From NCBI GenBank assembly GCA_963780655.1, contig CAWACP010000004.1, positions 1,798,001 through 1,862,000 on the forward strand: 64,000 bases of DNA. Direction: 5' to 3'. A program made the position numbers and the translations under genes. Origin of the DNA: CAWACP01 sp963780655. GTDB taxonomy: Bacteria > Acidobacteriota > Terriglobia > Bryobacterales > Bryobacteraceae. Numbering within the stretch: position 1 is the stretch's first letter; each line of letters starts with the position of its first letter. Under the pieces are notes generated by a model, which saw nothing but the letters and a program-made list of their open reading frames with translations, made no database searches and had not been told where the DNA came from. Below are positions 25,172-34,330 of this stretch, piece by piece.

Positions 25172-26289
25172 ACAGCATCACGCTGCGGGAGATCCGCATG
25201 CCGCTGGTCCACTTCTTCGAGACCAGCTTTGGCCGGACCACGGATCGGCGCATCATTCTGGTGGAGGCGACGGCCGACCGCGTCTGCGGGTGGGGCGAGG
25301 TCACCTGCGGCGAGCATCCTTTTTATAACGAGGAGTGGACGGATGCCGCCTGGACGATCCTGCGGGACTATGTAGCGCCTCGCGTGCTCGGCCACCAGCT
25401 CGATACCGCCGAAGACGTGAATGCGCGCACTGCCCACATTCGCGGCCACAACATGGCGCGCGGCGGTCTCGAAGCAGCCGTCTGGGACCTCGAAGCCCGG
25501 CGCAACGGCGTGCCGCTGTGGAAGCAGGTCGGGGGCGCGCGCACCGAGATCTCCTGTGGCGTGTCCATCGGCATTCAGGATTCCACCGACGAGCTGCTGT
25601 GGACCATCGATGCGGAGCTGAAGGCCGGCTACCAGCGGATCAAAATCAAGATCAAACCGGGCCGCGACGTGGACATGGTGCGCGAGGTGCGCAAGCGCTT
25701 CCCTTCCCTGCGGCTGATGGTGGACGCCAACTCGGCTTACACGCTGGCCGATGTGGACCGCCTGCGGCGGCTGGATGAATTCTTCCTGATGATGATCGAG
25801 CAGCCGCTCGCGCACGACGAGATCATCGACCACGCCGAGCTGCAATCGCGACTCGAAACGCCCATCTGTCTGGACGAGTGCATCCGGTCGGCGCACCATG
25901 CCGAACAGGCCATCCGCCTGGGCGCATGCCGCATCATCAATATCAAGCTGGGGCGCGTGGGCGGCTTCGGGGAGGCGCGCAGAGTTCACGACGTGGCGGC
26001 GCGCGCGGGTATTCCGGTCTGGTGCGGCGGAATGCTGGAATCGGGCATCGGACGAACGCACAACATTGCCCTCTCCACGCTCCCGAACTTCACGCTGCCC
26101 GGCGATGTGTCGGCGAGCAGCCGCTACTGGCAGCGCGACATAATACGGCCGGAGGTAGAAGTAAGCGGGCGCGGAACAATCGCCGTGCGCGACGAGCCTG
26201 GCTTCGGCTACCGCATCGACTCGCCGTATCTGGACAGCATCACCGTCCGGCGGGAAACGCTCGGCGCCGGCCGAGGCCGCGAGCGCTGA
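25156..26289 (+). CDS. Enolase-superfamily enzyme: o-succinylbenzoate synthase / N-succinylamino-acid racemase
   Basis: 377 residues from ATG 25156, close to the MenC/NSAR length. Catalytic Lys pair in RIKIKIKPG (about 160), metal ligands in LMVDANSAY (about 190), IEQPL (about 214) and LDECIRS (about 240), second Lys in NIKLGRVGG (about 263), and WCGGMLESGIGR. Both OSBS and NSAR activities fall in this group. The GNAT partner upstream favours NSAR; no other men gene is in the window. The frame stays open upstream to 24919, but that part is antisense-like overlap with the GNAT gene. Confidence 0.88.
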   Translation: MGIRIDSITLREIRMPLVHFFETSFGRTTDRRIILVEATADRVCGWGEVTCGEHPFYNEEWTDAAWTILRDYVAPRVLGHQLDTAEDVNARTAHIRGHNMARGGLEAAVWDLEARRNGVPLWKQVGGARTEISCGVSIGIQDSTDELLWTIDAELKAGYQRIKIKIKPGRDVDMVREVRKRFPSLRLMVDANSAYTLADVDRLRRLDEFFLMMIEQPLAHDEIIDHAELQSRLETPICLDECIRSAHHAEQAIRLGACRIINIKLGRVGGFGEARRVHDVAARAGIPVWCGGMLESGIGRTHNIALSTLPNFTLPGDVSASSRYWQRDIIRPEVEVSGRGTIAVRDEPGFGYRIDSPYLDSITVRRETLGAGRGRER

Positions 26290-27585
26290 ATGCGCGACTT
26301 CCTGCTGCTGCTGCGCCGGAATCGCAATTATCGCTACACCTGGATGGGCCAGATTGTCAGCGAGATCGGCGACCACTTCAACAACATCGCCGTGTTCGCG
26401 CTGGCCATGGCGCTGACCCACTCGGGCCTGGTAGTGATGGGCATCATGCTCTCCCGCGCCATTCCCGCCATCACCATGGGGCCGCTCGCGGGCGTGGTGC
26501 TCGACCGCTTCGATCGCAAGCGCATCATGATCGCGAGCGACCTGGTTCGCGCGGTGGTGGCGCTCGGCTTCATTCTGGCGCTCGCGGCACAGCAGTCGTG
26601 GATGCTGTATCTGTTCAGCGGCCTGCTCATGGTTGCGTCGCCTTTCTTCACCGCCGGGCGTTCCGCCATTCTGCCGACGATTGCGAGCAGGGAGGAAATT
26701 CACACCGCCAACTCGCTCACCCAGACTACGCAGTGGACCACGCTGACCATCGGCACGTTCCTGGGCGCCACCGTCATCGCGATCGGCTACAAGTGGGCGT
26801 TCACGTTCAACGCGCTGTCGTTCGTCTTTTCCGCCTGGGCGATCTCCAACCTGCGCGCGCCGAAGAGCGGCGGCTTTCGCGCCGAGCGCCGCGACCTGAC
26901 CGAGGCCACCGTGGTGCGGCCCTGGCACGAGTACCGCGAAGGACTGCGCTACATGCGTTCCGTGCCGCTGGTGTTGGCTATCGCGCTTCTGTCCGTTGGT
27001 TGGGCCACCGGCGGCGGCGCGGCACAGATCCTGTTCACTCTTTTCGGGGAGGTGGTGTTTAACCGCGGCGCGGGCGGCATCGGGACCATCTGGGGCTGCG
27101 CCGGGCTGGGCCTGCTGGTGGGTGGCGCGTTCGCCAACTGGTTTGGCCGCAAGCTCTCGTTCGAAGCGTACAAGCTGGTGGTGTTCGCCGATTACATCAT
27201 CCACGGCGCCGCGTACGTGTTGTTCAGCCGCATGGAACGGTTCGAGCTGGCGCTGGTGTTCATCTTCATTTCGCGTGCCGTGATGGCGGTCAACTCGATT
27301 CTCAATTATTCGTATCTGCTGCGTTGCGTGGCCGACCAGTATCGAGGCCGCGTGTTCGCCACCATGGAGACCCTGACCTGGACCATGATGATGCTCTCCA
27401 TGATGGGCGCGGGCATCGCCTCCACCCATTACAGCCCGCGGACCATCGGGACCATCGCCGGACTCCTGAGCTCCACCACCGCGATTTTCTGGGGTTGGGC
27501 TAACTGGACCGGCCGGCTGCCGCGCCCAGCGCCCGCGGGCGTCGAGCCGAAGGAAGTGGAAGTGCACGGCGATCCGGTGGTGTAG
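26290..27585 (+). CDS. MFS transporter (MFS_3/enterobactin-exporter-like)
   Basis: 431 residues, about 12 predicted membrane helices. N-terminal DHFNNIAVFALAMALTHSG and the loop GVVLDRFDRKRIMIASDL (the MFS motif A area) are typical; also TIASREEIHTANSLTQTTQW, well kept in this family. Follows the racemase gene with no gap (stop at 26289, ATG at 26290). An exporter or importer for the product of the upstream enzymes is possible but not shown. Confidence 0.87.
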   Translation: MRDFLLLLRRNRNYRYTWMGQIVSEIGDHFNNIAVFALAMALTHSGLVVMGIMLSRAIPAITMGPLAGVVLDRFDRKRIMIASDLVRAVVALGFILALAAQQSWMLYLFSGLLMVASPFFTAGRSAILPTIASREEIHTANSLTQTTQWTTLTIGTFLGATVIAIGYKWAFTFNALSFVFSAWAISNLRAPKSGGFRAERRDLTEATVVRPWHEYREGLRYMRSVPLVLAIALLSVGWATGGGAAQILFTLFGEVVFNRGAGGIGTIWGCAGLGLLVGGAFANWFGRKLSFEAYKLVVFADYIIHGAAYVLFSRMERFELALVFIFISRAVMAVNSILNYSYLLRCVADQYRGRVFATMETLTWTMMMLSMMGAGIASTHYSPRTIGTIAGLLSSTTAIFWGWANWTGRLPRPAPAGVEPKEVEVHGDPVV

Positions 27586-27615
27586 CCGCCATTTCGATAG
27601 ACTCGGAACAGCAGT

Positions 27616-27828
27616 ATGAAAGTACGCCGTATCGTGAAGACCGCCGGCTATGGCTTCCTGGGCTTCTGCGCGGTCTCGCTCCTGGCCGACAAGGTGGACA
27701 TGAATCCCGTGGTCTCGCAGGCGGCCGGTTTCGCGGGAGCGTTCATCGGCACGCTGCTCGGTCCACGGGTGCGCAGGCGCACTCGGACCGAAGACAAATC
27801 GGCGAAATCCGCCGGCTCAGGCTCGTGA
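27616..27828 (+). CDS. Small membrane protein, unknown function
   Basis: 70 residues with one or two hydrophobic stretches (GYGFLGFCAVSLLAD and AAGFAGAFIGTLLG) and a basic C-terminal tail (RVRRRTRTEDKSAK). The 30-base gap after the MFS gene suggests it is the last gene of the operon. I recognise no named family. Confidence 0.55.
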   Translation: MKVRRIVKTAGYGFLGFCAVSLLADKVDMNPVVSQAAGFAGAFIGTLLGPRVRRRTRTEDKSAKSAGSGS

Positions 27829-27835
27829 ACGTGGC

Positions 27836-28071
27836 GCACGCTTCAGCGCAATGCCATATAGTTTTCCCGCTTTCGAACACCTGGCCGATGTGGGGCGGGC
27901 GCCCTCGCCCGCGGCCGGCGCCCCCGCCGGCCTGCTCCCAGACGCGACAACTCTACTCTCCGCGCGGCCAGCGGGGCCTGGGGGCCCCGCGCAGGCCGGG
28001 GGCCTGCCCCACAAAAGGGACTTCGACTCAGCTCGCCGTCGAAAACTATATGGCATTACGCTTCAGCGTGC
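27836..28071. mobile_element. MITE-like element with about 31-bp terminal inverted repeats enclosing a family-C block
   Basis: 27836-27866 and 28041-28071 are near-perfect inverted copies (about three mismatches), sharing ATGCCATATAGTTTTC and its complement, and both beginning in the family-D motif GCACGCT. Between them lies the GTGGGGCGGGC... block (27890-28012) ending in CCCCAC, with strong GC hairpins. No ORF is present. The element abuts the family-D block at 28058. Confidence 0.7.
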
Positions 28072-28144
28072 TGGTGCGAGCTTCAGCTCGCGCTGCTCAG
28101 ACCGTGGGCTGAAGCCCACAGCGGCACGCTGAAGCGTGCGCCAC
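28058..28144. repeat. Family-D palindrome block, copy 1
   Basis: Ordered hairpins: ACGCTTCAGCGTGCT, GCGAGCTTCAGCTCGC (perfect) and GTGGGCTGAAGCCCAC (perfect), ending GCACGCTGAAGCGTGCGCCA. Same order at 61245-61326; reversed at 15375-15454. It lies between the small membrane protein gene and the 3' end of the permease gene. Confidence 0.85.
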
Positions 28145-28153
28145 ATCAGCTGC

Positions 28154-30604
28154 CTACTCGTGGCGCAGCGCGATCATCGGGTCCAGACGCGCCGCGCGTC
28201 GAGCCGGGATATAGCAAGCCAGCAGAGCGGCGCCGACCAGCACGAGGGACACGACGATGAACGTCAGCGGATCGCCCGGCTGAACTCCATACAACAGGCT
28301 CGAGAAGCCCGACAGCGCTCTTGTGAGAATGAAGGCTGCTACCGCCCCGATGGCGATGCCGGTAAGCGCAAGTCCGAGACCCTGCCGGATGATCATGCGC
28401 AAGACATGGCCTTTCATCGCGCCGAGCGCCATTCTGATTCCGATCTCGTGCACGCGCCGCGTGGTGGAGTGAGAAATCACGCCATAGGTTCCAACCGAAG
28501 CGAGCAGCAGCGCCAGTATGCTGAACGCGCCCAGGAGAAACATCGGAAAGCGCTGCCGATCGATGGAAGCGGAGACAAGGTCCTGCATGCTATCGATGTT
28601 GTAAATCGGCTGATCGCTGCCCGCTTCATCAACCGCGGTCCGGATTATCGGCATGATGGCCGCGGCATCGAGAGGCGTCCGCACCACCACCGCGACCTCG
28701 CCGCGAAAAATCGGCACGGCGTCGTCGGGAAGCTGGTAGAAGGAGAAATAGATCTGCGGTTTCTCTCCCCTCGAGCTGTCCAGCCCGTACTGCCTGACGT
28801 GACCGACCACGCCGACGATGCGCGCTGATACGTTCCGCGCCGCGCCCCAGTGAGGAATGGTGATGCTCTGGCCCACCGCGTCGCGGCCGGGAAACGTGGT
28901 GCGGGCCAGGATCGTGTCCACCAGAACCACCAGCTCGGAATGGCTGCTGTCCGTTCGGTTGAGAGAACGGCCGCGAAGAAGCGGGATGCCCATCGTGCGC
29001 GGGTAATCCGGCCCGATCGGATAATAGACGGCCCGCGGAATCTCCGCCATGGATGCCGGCTGCCGCGCGCCAACCCAGAACGGGCCCTCGTTGGCGCCGT
29101 GGCCCATGGGCACCTGCCCGGTAATATCCGCGGCCTCCACGCCGGAGCTCTGGCGAATGCGCTCCACCAATCGCTGGTACGCAGCTCGCTCCATCGGACC
29201 TGTCGTAACCGACGGCGAAAGTCCCACCTGGAATGTAATCACGCTCCGATCGTCGAAGCCGGGCTTCACCTCGGCCAGATTGCGGATGGTGCGAAACAGC
29301 AGACTGCCGCCGGTGAGCAGCACCAGCGCCAGAGCGATCTGAATCACGGCCAGAACACCCTGAGTACGCCGATGACCGCCACTCGAACCACGGCCGCCCT
29401 CCTTCAGCCCGCTATGCACATCGTTTTTCGAACTCCTTAGCGCGGGCAGGAGGCCGAACAGAATTCCAACGATGATGGAGACGGCGAATGCGTAGAACAG
29501 GACCGTGGCATTCACGCCGATATTCTCCACTCGCGGCAGGGTTCCGGGAACGGCCGCCAGAGCCGCCTGGACCGCCCATTTTGCAACTACGACGCCCAGA
29601 GCTCCTCCGGTGAGCGACAGCAGCAGGCTCTCGGTGACCAGTTGCCGCACCAGCCGTATGCGGCTGGCGCCCAGCGCCAGGCGCACCGCAAACTCGCGCG
29701 TGCGCGCCACCGATCGCGCCAGCAGCAGATTGGCGACATTGGCGCAGGCGATCAGCAGCACCAGCGCCACCGCTCCCAGCAGCAACAGCAGCGTCGTGGC
29801 CACGTCACCCACGACCTCTTGTTTGATCGGAATGACCGAGGCGCCCAGACCGCGTTCCGTAGTGGGATTGAGCTGATCGATGTGCTCCTGCACGGCGTTC
29901 ATCTCCGCCTGCGCCTCGCTCGGCGTTACGCCGCGTCTCAGGCGCGCAACACTGCCGAGGTTGTGGACGGTGCGATCGGTGCGCATCACGGGATCGCCTG
30001 GAGCAACCGGCGTATAGGCGTCCGCCTGCCGATCGCCAAAACGGAACCCGGGCCGCAGAACGCCGACCACGGTGTAATCGAGGCCATTCAGCGTGACAGA
30101 CCTGCCGAGCGCCGCCGGGCGGCCGGCAAAACGATCGCGCCACAAGCGATTGCCGATCACTACCGCCCGAGCGCCCCCGGTCACGTCCTCTCCAGGAGCA
30201 ATGCTGCGGCCCAGCGCCAGTTTCACGCCCAGTGTGCTGAAGAAATTGGACGAGACCTCCTGGCCATCGATATGCTCCGGCCGCCCGGGACTCGTCAGAT
30301 CGTATCCCTGGGACTGAAACGCGGCGATTTGCTCGAACGAACGGGCGCTGCGCTGCCAGTCGAGGAAGTCGGGATACGAAAGCCACGTGGAGGACCTGAG
30401 CGCACGATTGTACAGGAACACCGTCACCAACCGGTCGGGTTCGCCGTAGGGCAGAGGCCGGAGCACGACGCCTTCGAGCACGCTGAAGATGGCCGTGTTC
30501 GCGCCGATGCCCAGCGCCAGGGTCAGGATGGCCGTCGCTGCCAGCCCAGGGCTGTTGCGCAGGGAGCGAAAGGCGTACCGAACATCGCGAACGAAGTCAG
30601 TCAT
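28154..30604 (-). CDS. MacB/FtsX-like orphan ABC permease (acidobacterial ADOP type), copy 2
   Basis: 816 residues, same architecture as the gene at 20342: helix SPGLAATAILTLALGIGANT after a short cytosolic start, extracytoplasmic domain (VVGVLRPGFRFGDRQADAY), helices at about 270-410, second periplasmic region, and a C-terminal triplet of helices with GIRMALGAMKGHVLRMIIRQG. C-terminus ARRAARLDPMIALRHE. No ATPase gene adjacent. The two copies are clearly diverged in sequence, so they are not a recent duplication. Divergent from motA. Confidence 0.88.
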   Translation of the reverse strand: MTDFVRDVRYAFRSLRNSPGLAATAILTLALGIGANTAIFSVLEGVVLRPLPYGEPDRLVTVFLYNRALRSSTWLSYPDFLDWQRSARSFEQIAAFQSQGYDLTSPGRPEHIDGQEVSSNFFSTLGVKLALGRSIAPGEDVTGGARAVVIGNRLWRDRFAGRPAALGRSVTLNGLDYTVVGVLRPGFRFGDRQADAYTPVAPGDPVMRTDRTVHNLGSVARLRRGVTPSEAQAEMNAVQEHIDQLNPTTERGLGASVIPIKQEVVGDVATTLLLLLGAVALVLLIACANVANLLLARSVARTREFAVRLALGASRIRLVRQLVTESLLLSLTGGALGVVVAKWAVQAALAAVPGTLPRVENIGVNATVLFYAFAVSIIVGILFGLLPALRSSKNDVHSGLKEGGRGSSGGHRRTQGVLAVIQIALALVLLTGGSLLFRTIRNLAEVKPGFDDRSVITFQVGLSPSVTTGPMERAAYQRLVERIRQSSGVEAADITGQVPMGHGANEGPFWVGARQPASMAEIPRAVYYPIGPDYPRTMGIPLLRGRSLNRTDSSHSELVVLVDTILARTTFPGRDAVGQSITIPHWGAARNVSARIVGVVGHVRQYGLDSSRGEKPQIYFSFYQLPDDAVPIFRGEVAVVVRTPLDAAAIMPIIRTAVDEAGSDQPIYNIDSMQDLVSASIDRQRFPMFLLGAFSILALLLASVGTYGVISHSTTRRVHEIGIRMALGAMKGHVLRMIIRQGLGLALTGIAIGAVAAFILTRALSGFSSLLYGVQPGDPLTFIVVSLVLVGAALLACYIPARRAARLDPMIALRHE

Positions 30605-30700
30605 TCGCCCTCTCAGAGTAAGTAATGATGGCGGGCGGTGTCAAAACGGAACAGTCCAGCGCGGAGATGAACGTGCACCAGTATCGGGCGAGGATCGAAC

Positions 30701-31576
30701 TTGTTCCATTCCGAAACGACTTCGCACGACGCGCCGCGGGAAAGCGAGCGTCATCTGCAGCCGGCGCGAACCGATGCCGGCCTGATCGTCGGGCTCATCA
30801 TTGCCTTCGGCGCCGCTGTCGCAGGCATCGTCTCCACCGGAGTCAGTCCGGCCTATTTTCTTCAGGCGCCGGCGGCGTTCATTGTGCTGGGCGGCACGCT
30901 GGGCGTGACGCTGGTGACCACGCCAGGTGGCGCCCTGTTGAGAGCGCTGCGCAGGCTGGCTCGGCTGCTCTCACCGGCGGCCGTCAATCGGGAGCTGCTG
31001 ATAGAAGAGCTCATTTCGCTTGCGCGCGTGGCGCGGCGGGAGGGTGCGCCTGGCCTTGAAGTTGCCGCGTCGCACAGCCGCAACGAGTTCCTGCGGAATG
31101 CGCTGATGCTGCTGTGCGATATCGAAAACCGCACGCAGCTCCAGACTGCGCTCGAAACAGAGCTGCGCGTACGGGAAAGGCAGGGCGAGACCGATGCGAA
31201 GGCGCTCGAGGTAGCGGGAGGGTACGCGCCCGCTATCGGCGTTCTGGGTACCGTTGTGGGACTGATCCAGGTGATGCGCCAGTTCAGCAGCATGCAGACG
31301 GTTGGGTTCGGAATTGGAACGGCCTTCGTGTCCACCATCTACGGGCTCGCACTCGCGAACTTCTTCCTGCTTCCCGCGGCGCACCGCATTCGCGCCCGGG
31401 TGGCCGACGTATTCGAGACGCACGAACTGATCGTGGAGGGCGTGCTGGCGATGGCGGATCGCATGCACCCGACGCTGATTCGCGCTCGGCTGCGCGCGTT
31501 CCTGCCGGAAAATCCTCGCGAGCGGCGGTCCGCCGATCCGGCGCGTGAGCTGGCCGCGGATGCTCGCAAGGCCTGA
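30701..31576 (+). CDS. motA: MotA-type stator/proton channel subunit
   Basis: About 291 residues from a TTG start (the frame has no ATG or GTG before the first helix; an upstream stop at 30668 excludes an earlier start). Four predicted helices, with the MotA/TolQ/ExbB core GGYAPAIGVLGTVVGLIQVM and FGIGTAFVSTIYGLALANFF. The first helices carry GLIVGLIIAFGAAVAG. Paired with motB two bases downstream. Whether it drives flagella or another machine is unknown: no other flagellar gene is here. Confidence 0.82.
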   Translation: MFHSETTSHDAPRESERHLQPARTDAGLIVGLIIAFGAAVAGIVSTGVSPAYFLQAPAAFIVLGGTLGVTLVTTPGGALLRALRRLARLLSPAAVNRELLIEELISLARVARREGAPGLEVAASHSRNEFLRNALMLLCDIENRTQLQTALETELRVRERQGETDAKALEVAGGYAPAIGVLGTVVGLIQVMRQFSSMQTVGFGIGTAFVSTIYGLALANFFLLPAAHRIRARVADVFETHELIVEGVLAMADRMHPTLIRARLRAFLPENPRERRSADPARELAADARKA

Positions 31577-31578
31577 GC

Positions 31579-32220
31579 ATGGTACGCAAGCCGCGCTATC
31601 TTGCCGACCAGAGCAATCGGGATCGGTGGATGATCAGCTACACCGATGTCATAACCATCCTGCTCATCCTGTTCGTCGCGGGCGTGGCTCGCGGGACCCA
31701 GCCGCCAAGGGCGCCTGTCGCAACGCCGCCGGCACACGCGCCTGTAGTGCGTCCAGTTCGGGAAGGCCTGTTGCGTACTCAGGAACTGCTGGAGGCGCGT
31801 GGCATCCGGCCTCGGCTCGACGAGAGGGGGCTGGTGATCGATCTGCCGCAAACGGTCCTGTTCGCCTCCGGCGACGATCGCATCAATGCCGGCGCGCTAC
31901 CCACCATCGACGCGATTGCCGGGATCGTCGCGGCCATTCCGAACAAAGTCATGCTGGTGGGACACGCCGATCCGGTTCCGATTCACAACGGCCGTTTCCG
32001 CGACAACTGGGAGCTCTCGGCAGCGCGCAGCCTCGAGTTGCTCGACCTCCTGAAGGCGCAATACGGCATTGCGGAATCACGATTGTCGGTGGCCAGCTAC
32101 GGTTCCTGGAATCCGCGGAGTTCGAACGATACCGAGGTGGGGCGGGCGGAGAATCGCCGAGTGGAGATCGTGATCTTTCGGGACACGCAGGCGAAACCGC
32201 CTGCGCCACCACAGCAGTAG
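31579..32220 (+). CDS. motB: MotB-type stator subunit with OmpA domain
   Basis: 213 residues. One N-terminal helix with the channel Asp in WMISYTDVITILLILFV (about residue 23). A Pro-rich linker and plug region precede an OmpA-like peptidoglycan-binding domain: LVGHADPVPI, NWELSAARSLELLDLL and GRAENRRVEIVIF. Directly follows motA. The last two codons (CAG TAG) are in a family-B palindrome. Confidence 0.87.
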   Translation: MVRKPRYLADQSNRDRWMISYTDVITILLILFVAGVARGTQPPRAPVATPPAHAPVVRPVREGLLRTQELLEARGIRPRLDERGLVIDLPQTVLFASGDDRINAGALPTIDAIAGIVAAIPNKVMLVGHADPVPIHNGRFRDNWELSAARSLELLDLLKAQYGIAESRLSVASYGSWNPRSSNDTEVGRAENRRVEIVIFRDTQAKPPAPPQQ

Positions 32221-32259
32221 AGCAGGCTTTTGGCCGGCACAGCAGGCTTTGAGGCTGCA
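32217..32259. repeat. Degenerate family-B pair at the motB stop
   Basis: GTAGAGCAGGCTTTTGGCCG starts inside the motB stop codon, and AGCAGGCTTTGAGGCTGCA follows at 32241. Both are imperfect hairpins in the same orientation. They fill the gap between the convergent motB and DHA2 genes. Confidence 0.75.
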
Positions 32260-32265
32260 GAAGTC

Positions 32266-33768
32266 CTAATGCATCGGGCCGGCCGCGGCCCCTTTCGGCG
32301 GCTTCTTCAACAAGAAGATCAGAGGGAGCATTATCAGGAACACCATCATCATCAAGCGGAAAATATCGACGAACGTCAGCATGGCCGATTGCTGACTCAC
32401 CATTCCGTACAGGGAAGCCCATGCGCGACGCTCGGCGACCACCGGCCCGGCGCCGTGGCTCTCAAACGTCGAGCGCAGCCCGGCAACCATGCTGGTCACG
32501 TTCGGATTGAAGCGGGATACGTGCTCAACCAGATAGTTCTGGTGTTTCTGCGCGTAGCGCTCCTGCAGCGTGGCCGCGGCAGCAATCCCCACGCTGCCGC
32601 CAAGATTCCGCATCAGGTTGAACAGGCTCGTGGCGTTCCCCATGTTCTCCCGCCGGATCTGCGCCATGGTCACGGCGGTGAGCGGCACGAAAATCAGACC
32701 GAGACCCATGCCCTGCAGAAACTGCGGCCAGAAGAGGTCCCAGTACCCGGCGTCGAGACTCAATCGAGAGAACATGTACATCGTATACGCGCACAGGCCG
32801 AGGCCGCAGGCCAGAAGCTTGCGGTTGTCGACGCGCCCCGAAATAGCCCCGACAATCGGCATGCCGAGCATCGACCCCATGCCGCGGGGCGCCAGAGCGA
32901 GACCGGCCTGCAGCGCTGGGTATCCGAGCAGAGTCTGCAGCCAGATCGGCAGAATCACCAGGCTTCCGTAGAGCGCGAACCCGAGCGCCGTCATGAGCAG
33001 CACGCCCGTGGCGTAGGTTCGCTCCTTGAACACGCGCAGGTTCACAACCGGACTTCCCGCCACCCACTCCCGCCAGATAAACAGCACGATGAAGATCCCG
33101 GCCACAGCCACCAGGCTGGCGATCATGGACGAACTCAGCCAATCGTCTTCCTGACCTTTGTCCAGCACCACCTGCAACGCGCCCACCCATACCGCGAGCA
33201 TGCCGATGCCCCAGTAGTCGATGCGGTTCGTGGAGCGCTTGATATACGTTGGATCGAAGATATACCGCTGGGTCATGATGATGGACGCAATGCCCACCGG
33301 CAGGTTGATGTAGAACACCCAGCGCCAGCTCATGGTGTCGGTCAGCCAGCCGCCGAGCACGGGACCGAGCACCGGCGCAGCGACGATGCCGAGCCCCCAG
33401 AACCCCATGGCCTTGCCACGGTCCTCCGGCGGGAACGCTTCCAGCAACACCGCCTGAGAAAGTGGCTGCAGCGATCCGCCGCATGCGCCTTGTATGAGAC
33501 GAAAGATGATCAGCGCAGGCAGATTAGGGGCGAGACCGCAAAGCAGCGACGCGACGGTAAATCCCGTCACCGAGATCATGAGCAGATTCTTGCGGCCGAA
33601 GAAATTGGCCAGCCATCCGGTAATCGGCAGAATGATGGCGTTGGCCACCAGATATGACGTCAGCACCCAGGTGGCCTCATCCACGGTGGCCGACAAGCTC
33701 CCCGCAATGTGCGGCAGCGACACGTTCACCACAGTGGTATCCAGCACCTCCATAAAGGTGCCGAACAT
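32266..33768 (-). CDS. DHA2-family MFS multidrug exporter (EmrB/QacA-like), start uncertain
   Basis: 500 residues from the first ATG (33768), with 14-helix character: MEVLDTTVVNVSLPHIAG (DHA2 motif D1), GWLANFFGRKNLL (motif A) and GLGIVAAPVLGPVLGGWL (motif C). The family's first helix begins earlier: the same frame upstream reads VNPWIVAIAVMFGTF, but no ATG, GTG or TTG is available back to a stop next to 33901; only a CTG at about 33835 remains. Either a rare start, a frameshift, or a loss of the start has occurred. No HlyD-type partner gene is adjacent. Confidence 0.85.
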   Translation of the reverse strand: MFGTFMEVLDTTVVNVSLPHIAGSLSATVDEATWVLTSYLVANAIILPITGWLANFFGRKNLLMISVTGFTVASLLCGLAPNLPALIIFRLIQGACGGSLQPLSQAVLLEAFPPEDRGKAMGFWGLGIVAAPVLGPVLGGWLTDTMSWRWVFYINLPVGIASIIMTQRYIFDPTYIKRSTNRIDYWGIGMLAVWVGALQVVLDKGQEDDWLSSSMIASLVAVAGIFIVLFIWREWVAGSPVVNLRVFKERTYATGVLLMTALGFALYGSLVILPIWLQTLLGYPALQAGLALAPRGMGSMLGMPIVGAISGRVDNRKLLACGLGLCAYTMYMFSRLSLDAGYWDLFWPQFLQGMGLGLIFVPLTAVTMAQIRRENMGNATSLFNLMRNLGGSVGIAAAATLQERYAQKHQNYLVEHVSRFNPNVTSMVAGLRSTFESHGAGPVVAERRAWASLYGMVSQQSAMLTFVDIFRLMMMVFLIMLPLIFLLKKPPKGAAAGPMH

Positions 33769-34330
33769 AACGGCGATGGCGACTATCCAGGGGTTAACCT
33801 GCGGGTGTGGTGCAGTTTGAGCGGCGCTTTGCGGCAGTCGGGATCCCCCTGATAATTCTGATGTGGAATCGCGTCTCGGGTTGCGGGAAACGCCGCCGAC
33901 TCAGATGCGGAACACGGGCGCGCGGCAGCCGGCAACGTCGGTGAAGTCGTACTCCTGCGCGAGATCGCATTCAGCGATTCGGTCTGGCCGAGAACGAAAT
34001 GGCACCTGACAACTCGTTGTGGGGCGGGCGCCCTCGCCCGCACGGAGGCCCCTGCCTCCGCCTGCGGCAGCGGGACGAGGCGTCCCGCGCGGTCCGGGGG
34101 GACCGCCCCACCAAGCCCCTGGCAGCGCGGTTAGCAGAGTCAAGGGATACCCATTCAGCCGCCCGAACTGCGCGGCCTGACATGCCCCGCTCTGGAAAAT
34201 CCGCTGAAGCACCTGGGATCAGAGCGCGTAATGGCAGCGCATGCCGGGCATCCGTTAAGCTGACTGCTGAATCGCTGACGCACAGAGGTGGAGCAGGCGG
34301 TTTCGCCTGCGTACCCCGGCCACAGGTCAG
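33769..34330. other. Region between DHA2 exporter and MerR-like gene with family-C and family-B repeats
   Basis: Apart from the uncertain 5' codons of the DHA2 gene (to about 33900) no gene is visible. It contains a family-C block (34019-34111) and a single family-B hairpin (34288-34311). Confidence 0.6.
34019..34111. repeat. Family-C palindrome block
   Basis: Bordered by GTGGGG and CCCCAC, with internal GC hairpins GGGCGCCC, GGAGGCCCCTGCCTCC, GGGACGAGGCGTCCC and GGTCCGGGGGGACC. Same class as 27890-28012 and 39465-39554. Confidence 0.8.

Noticed and set aside
24844..27567. 907-codon open frame on the minus strand
   Set aside because: Antisense to the NSAR-like and MFS genes; low-complexity His/Arg/Gln sequence and no domain.
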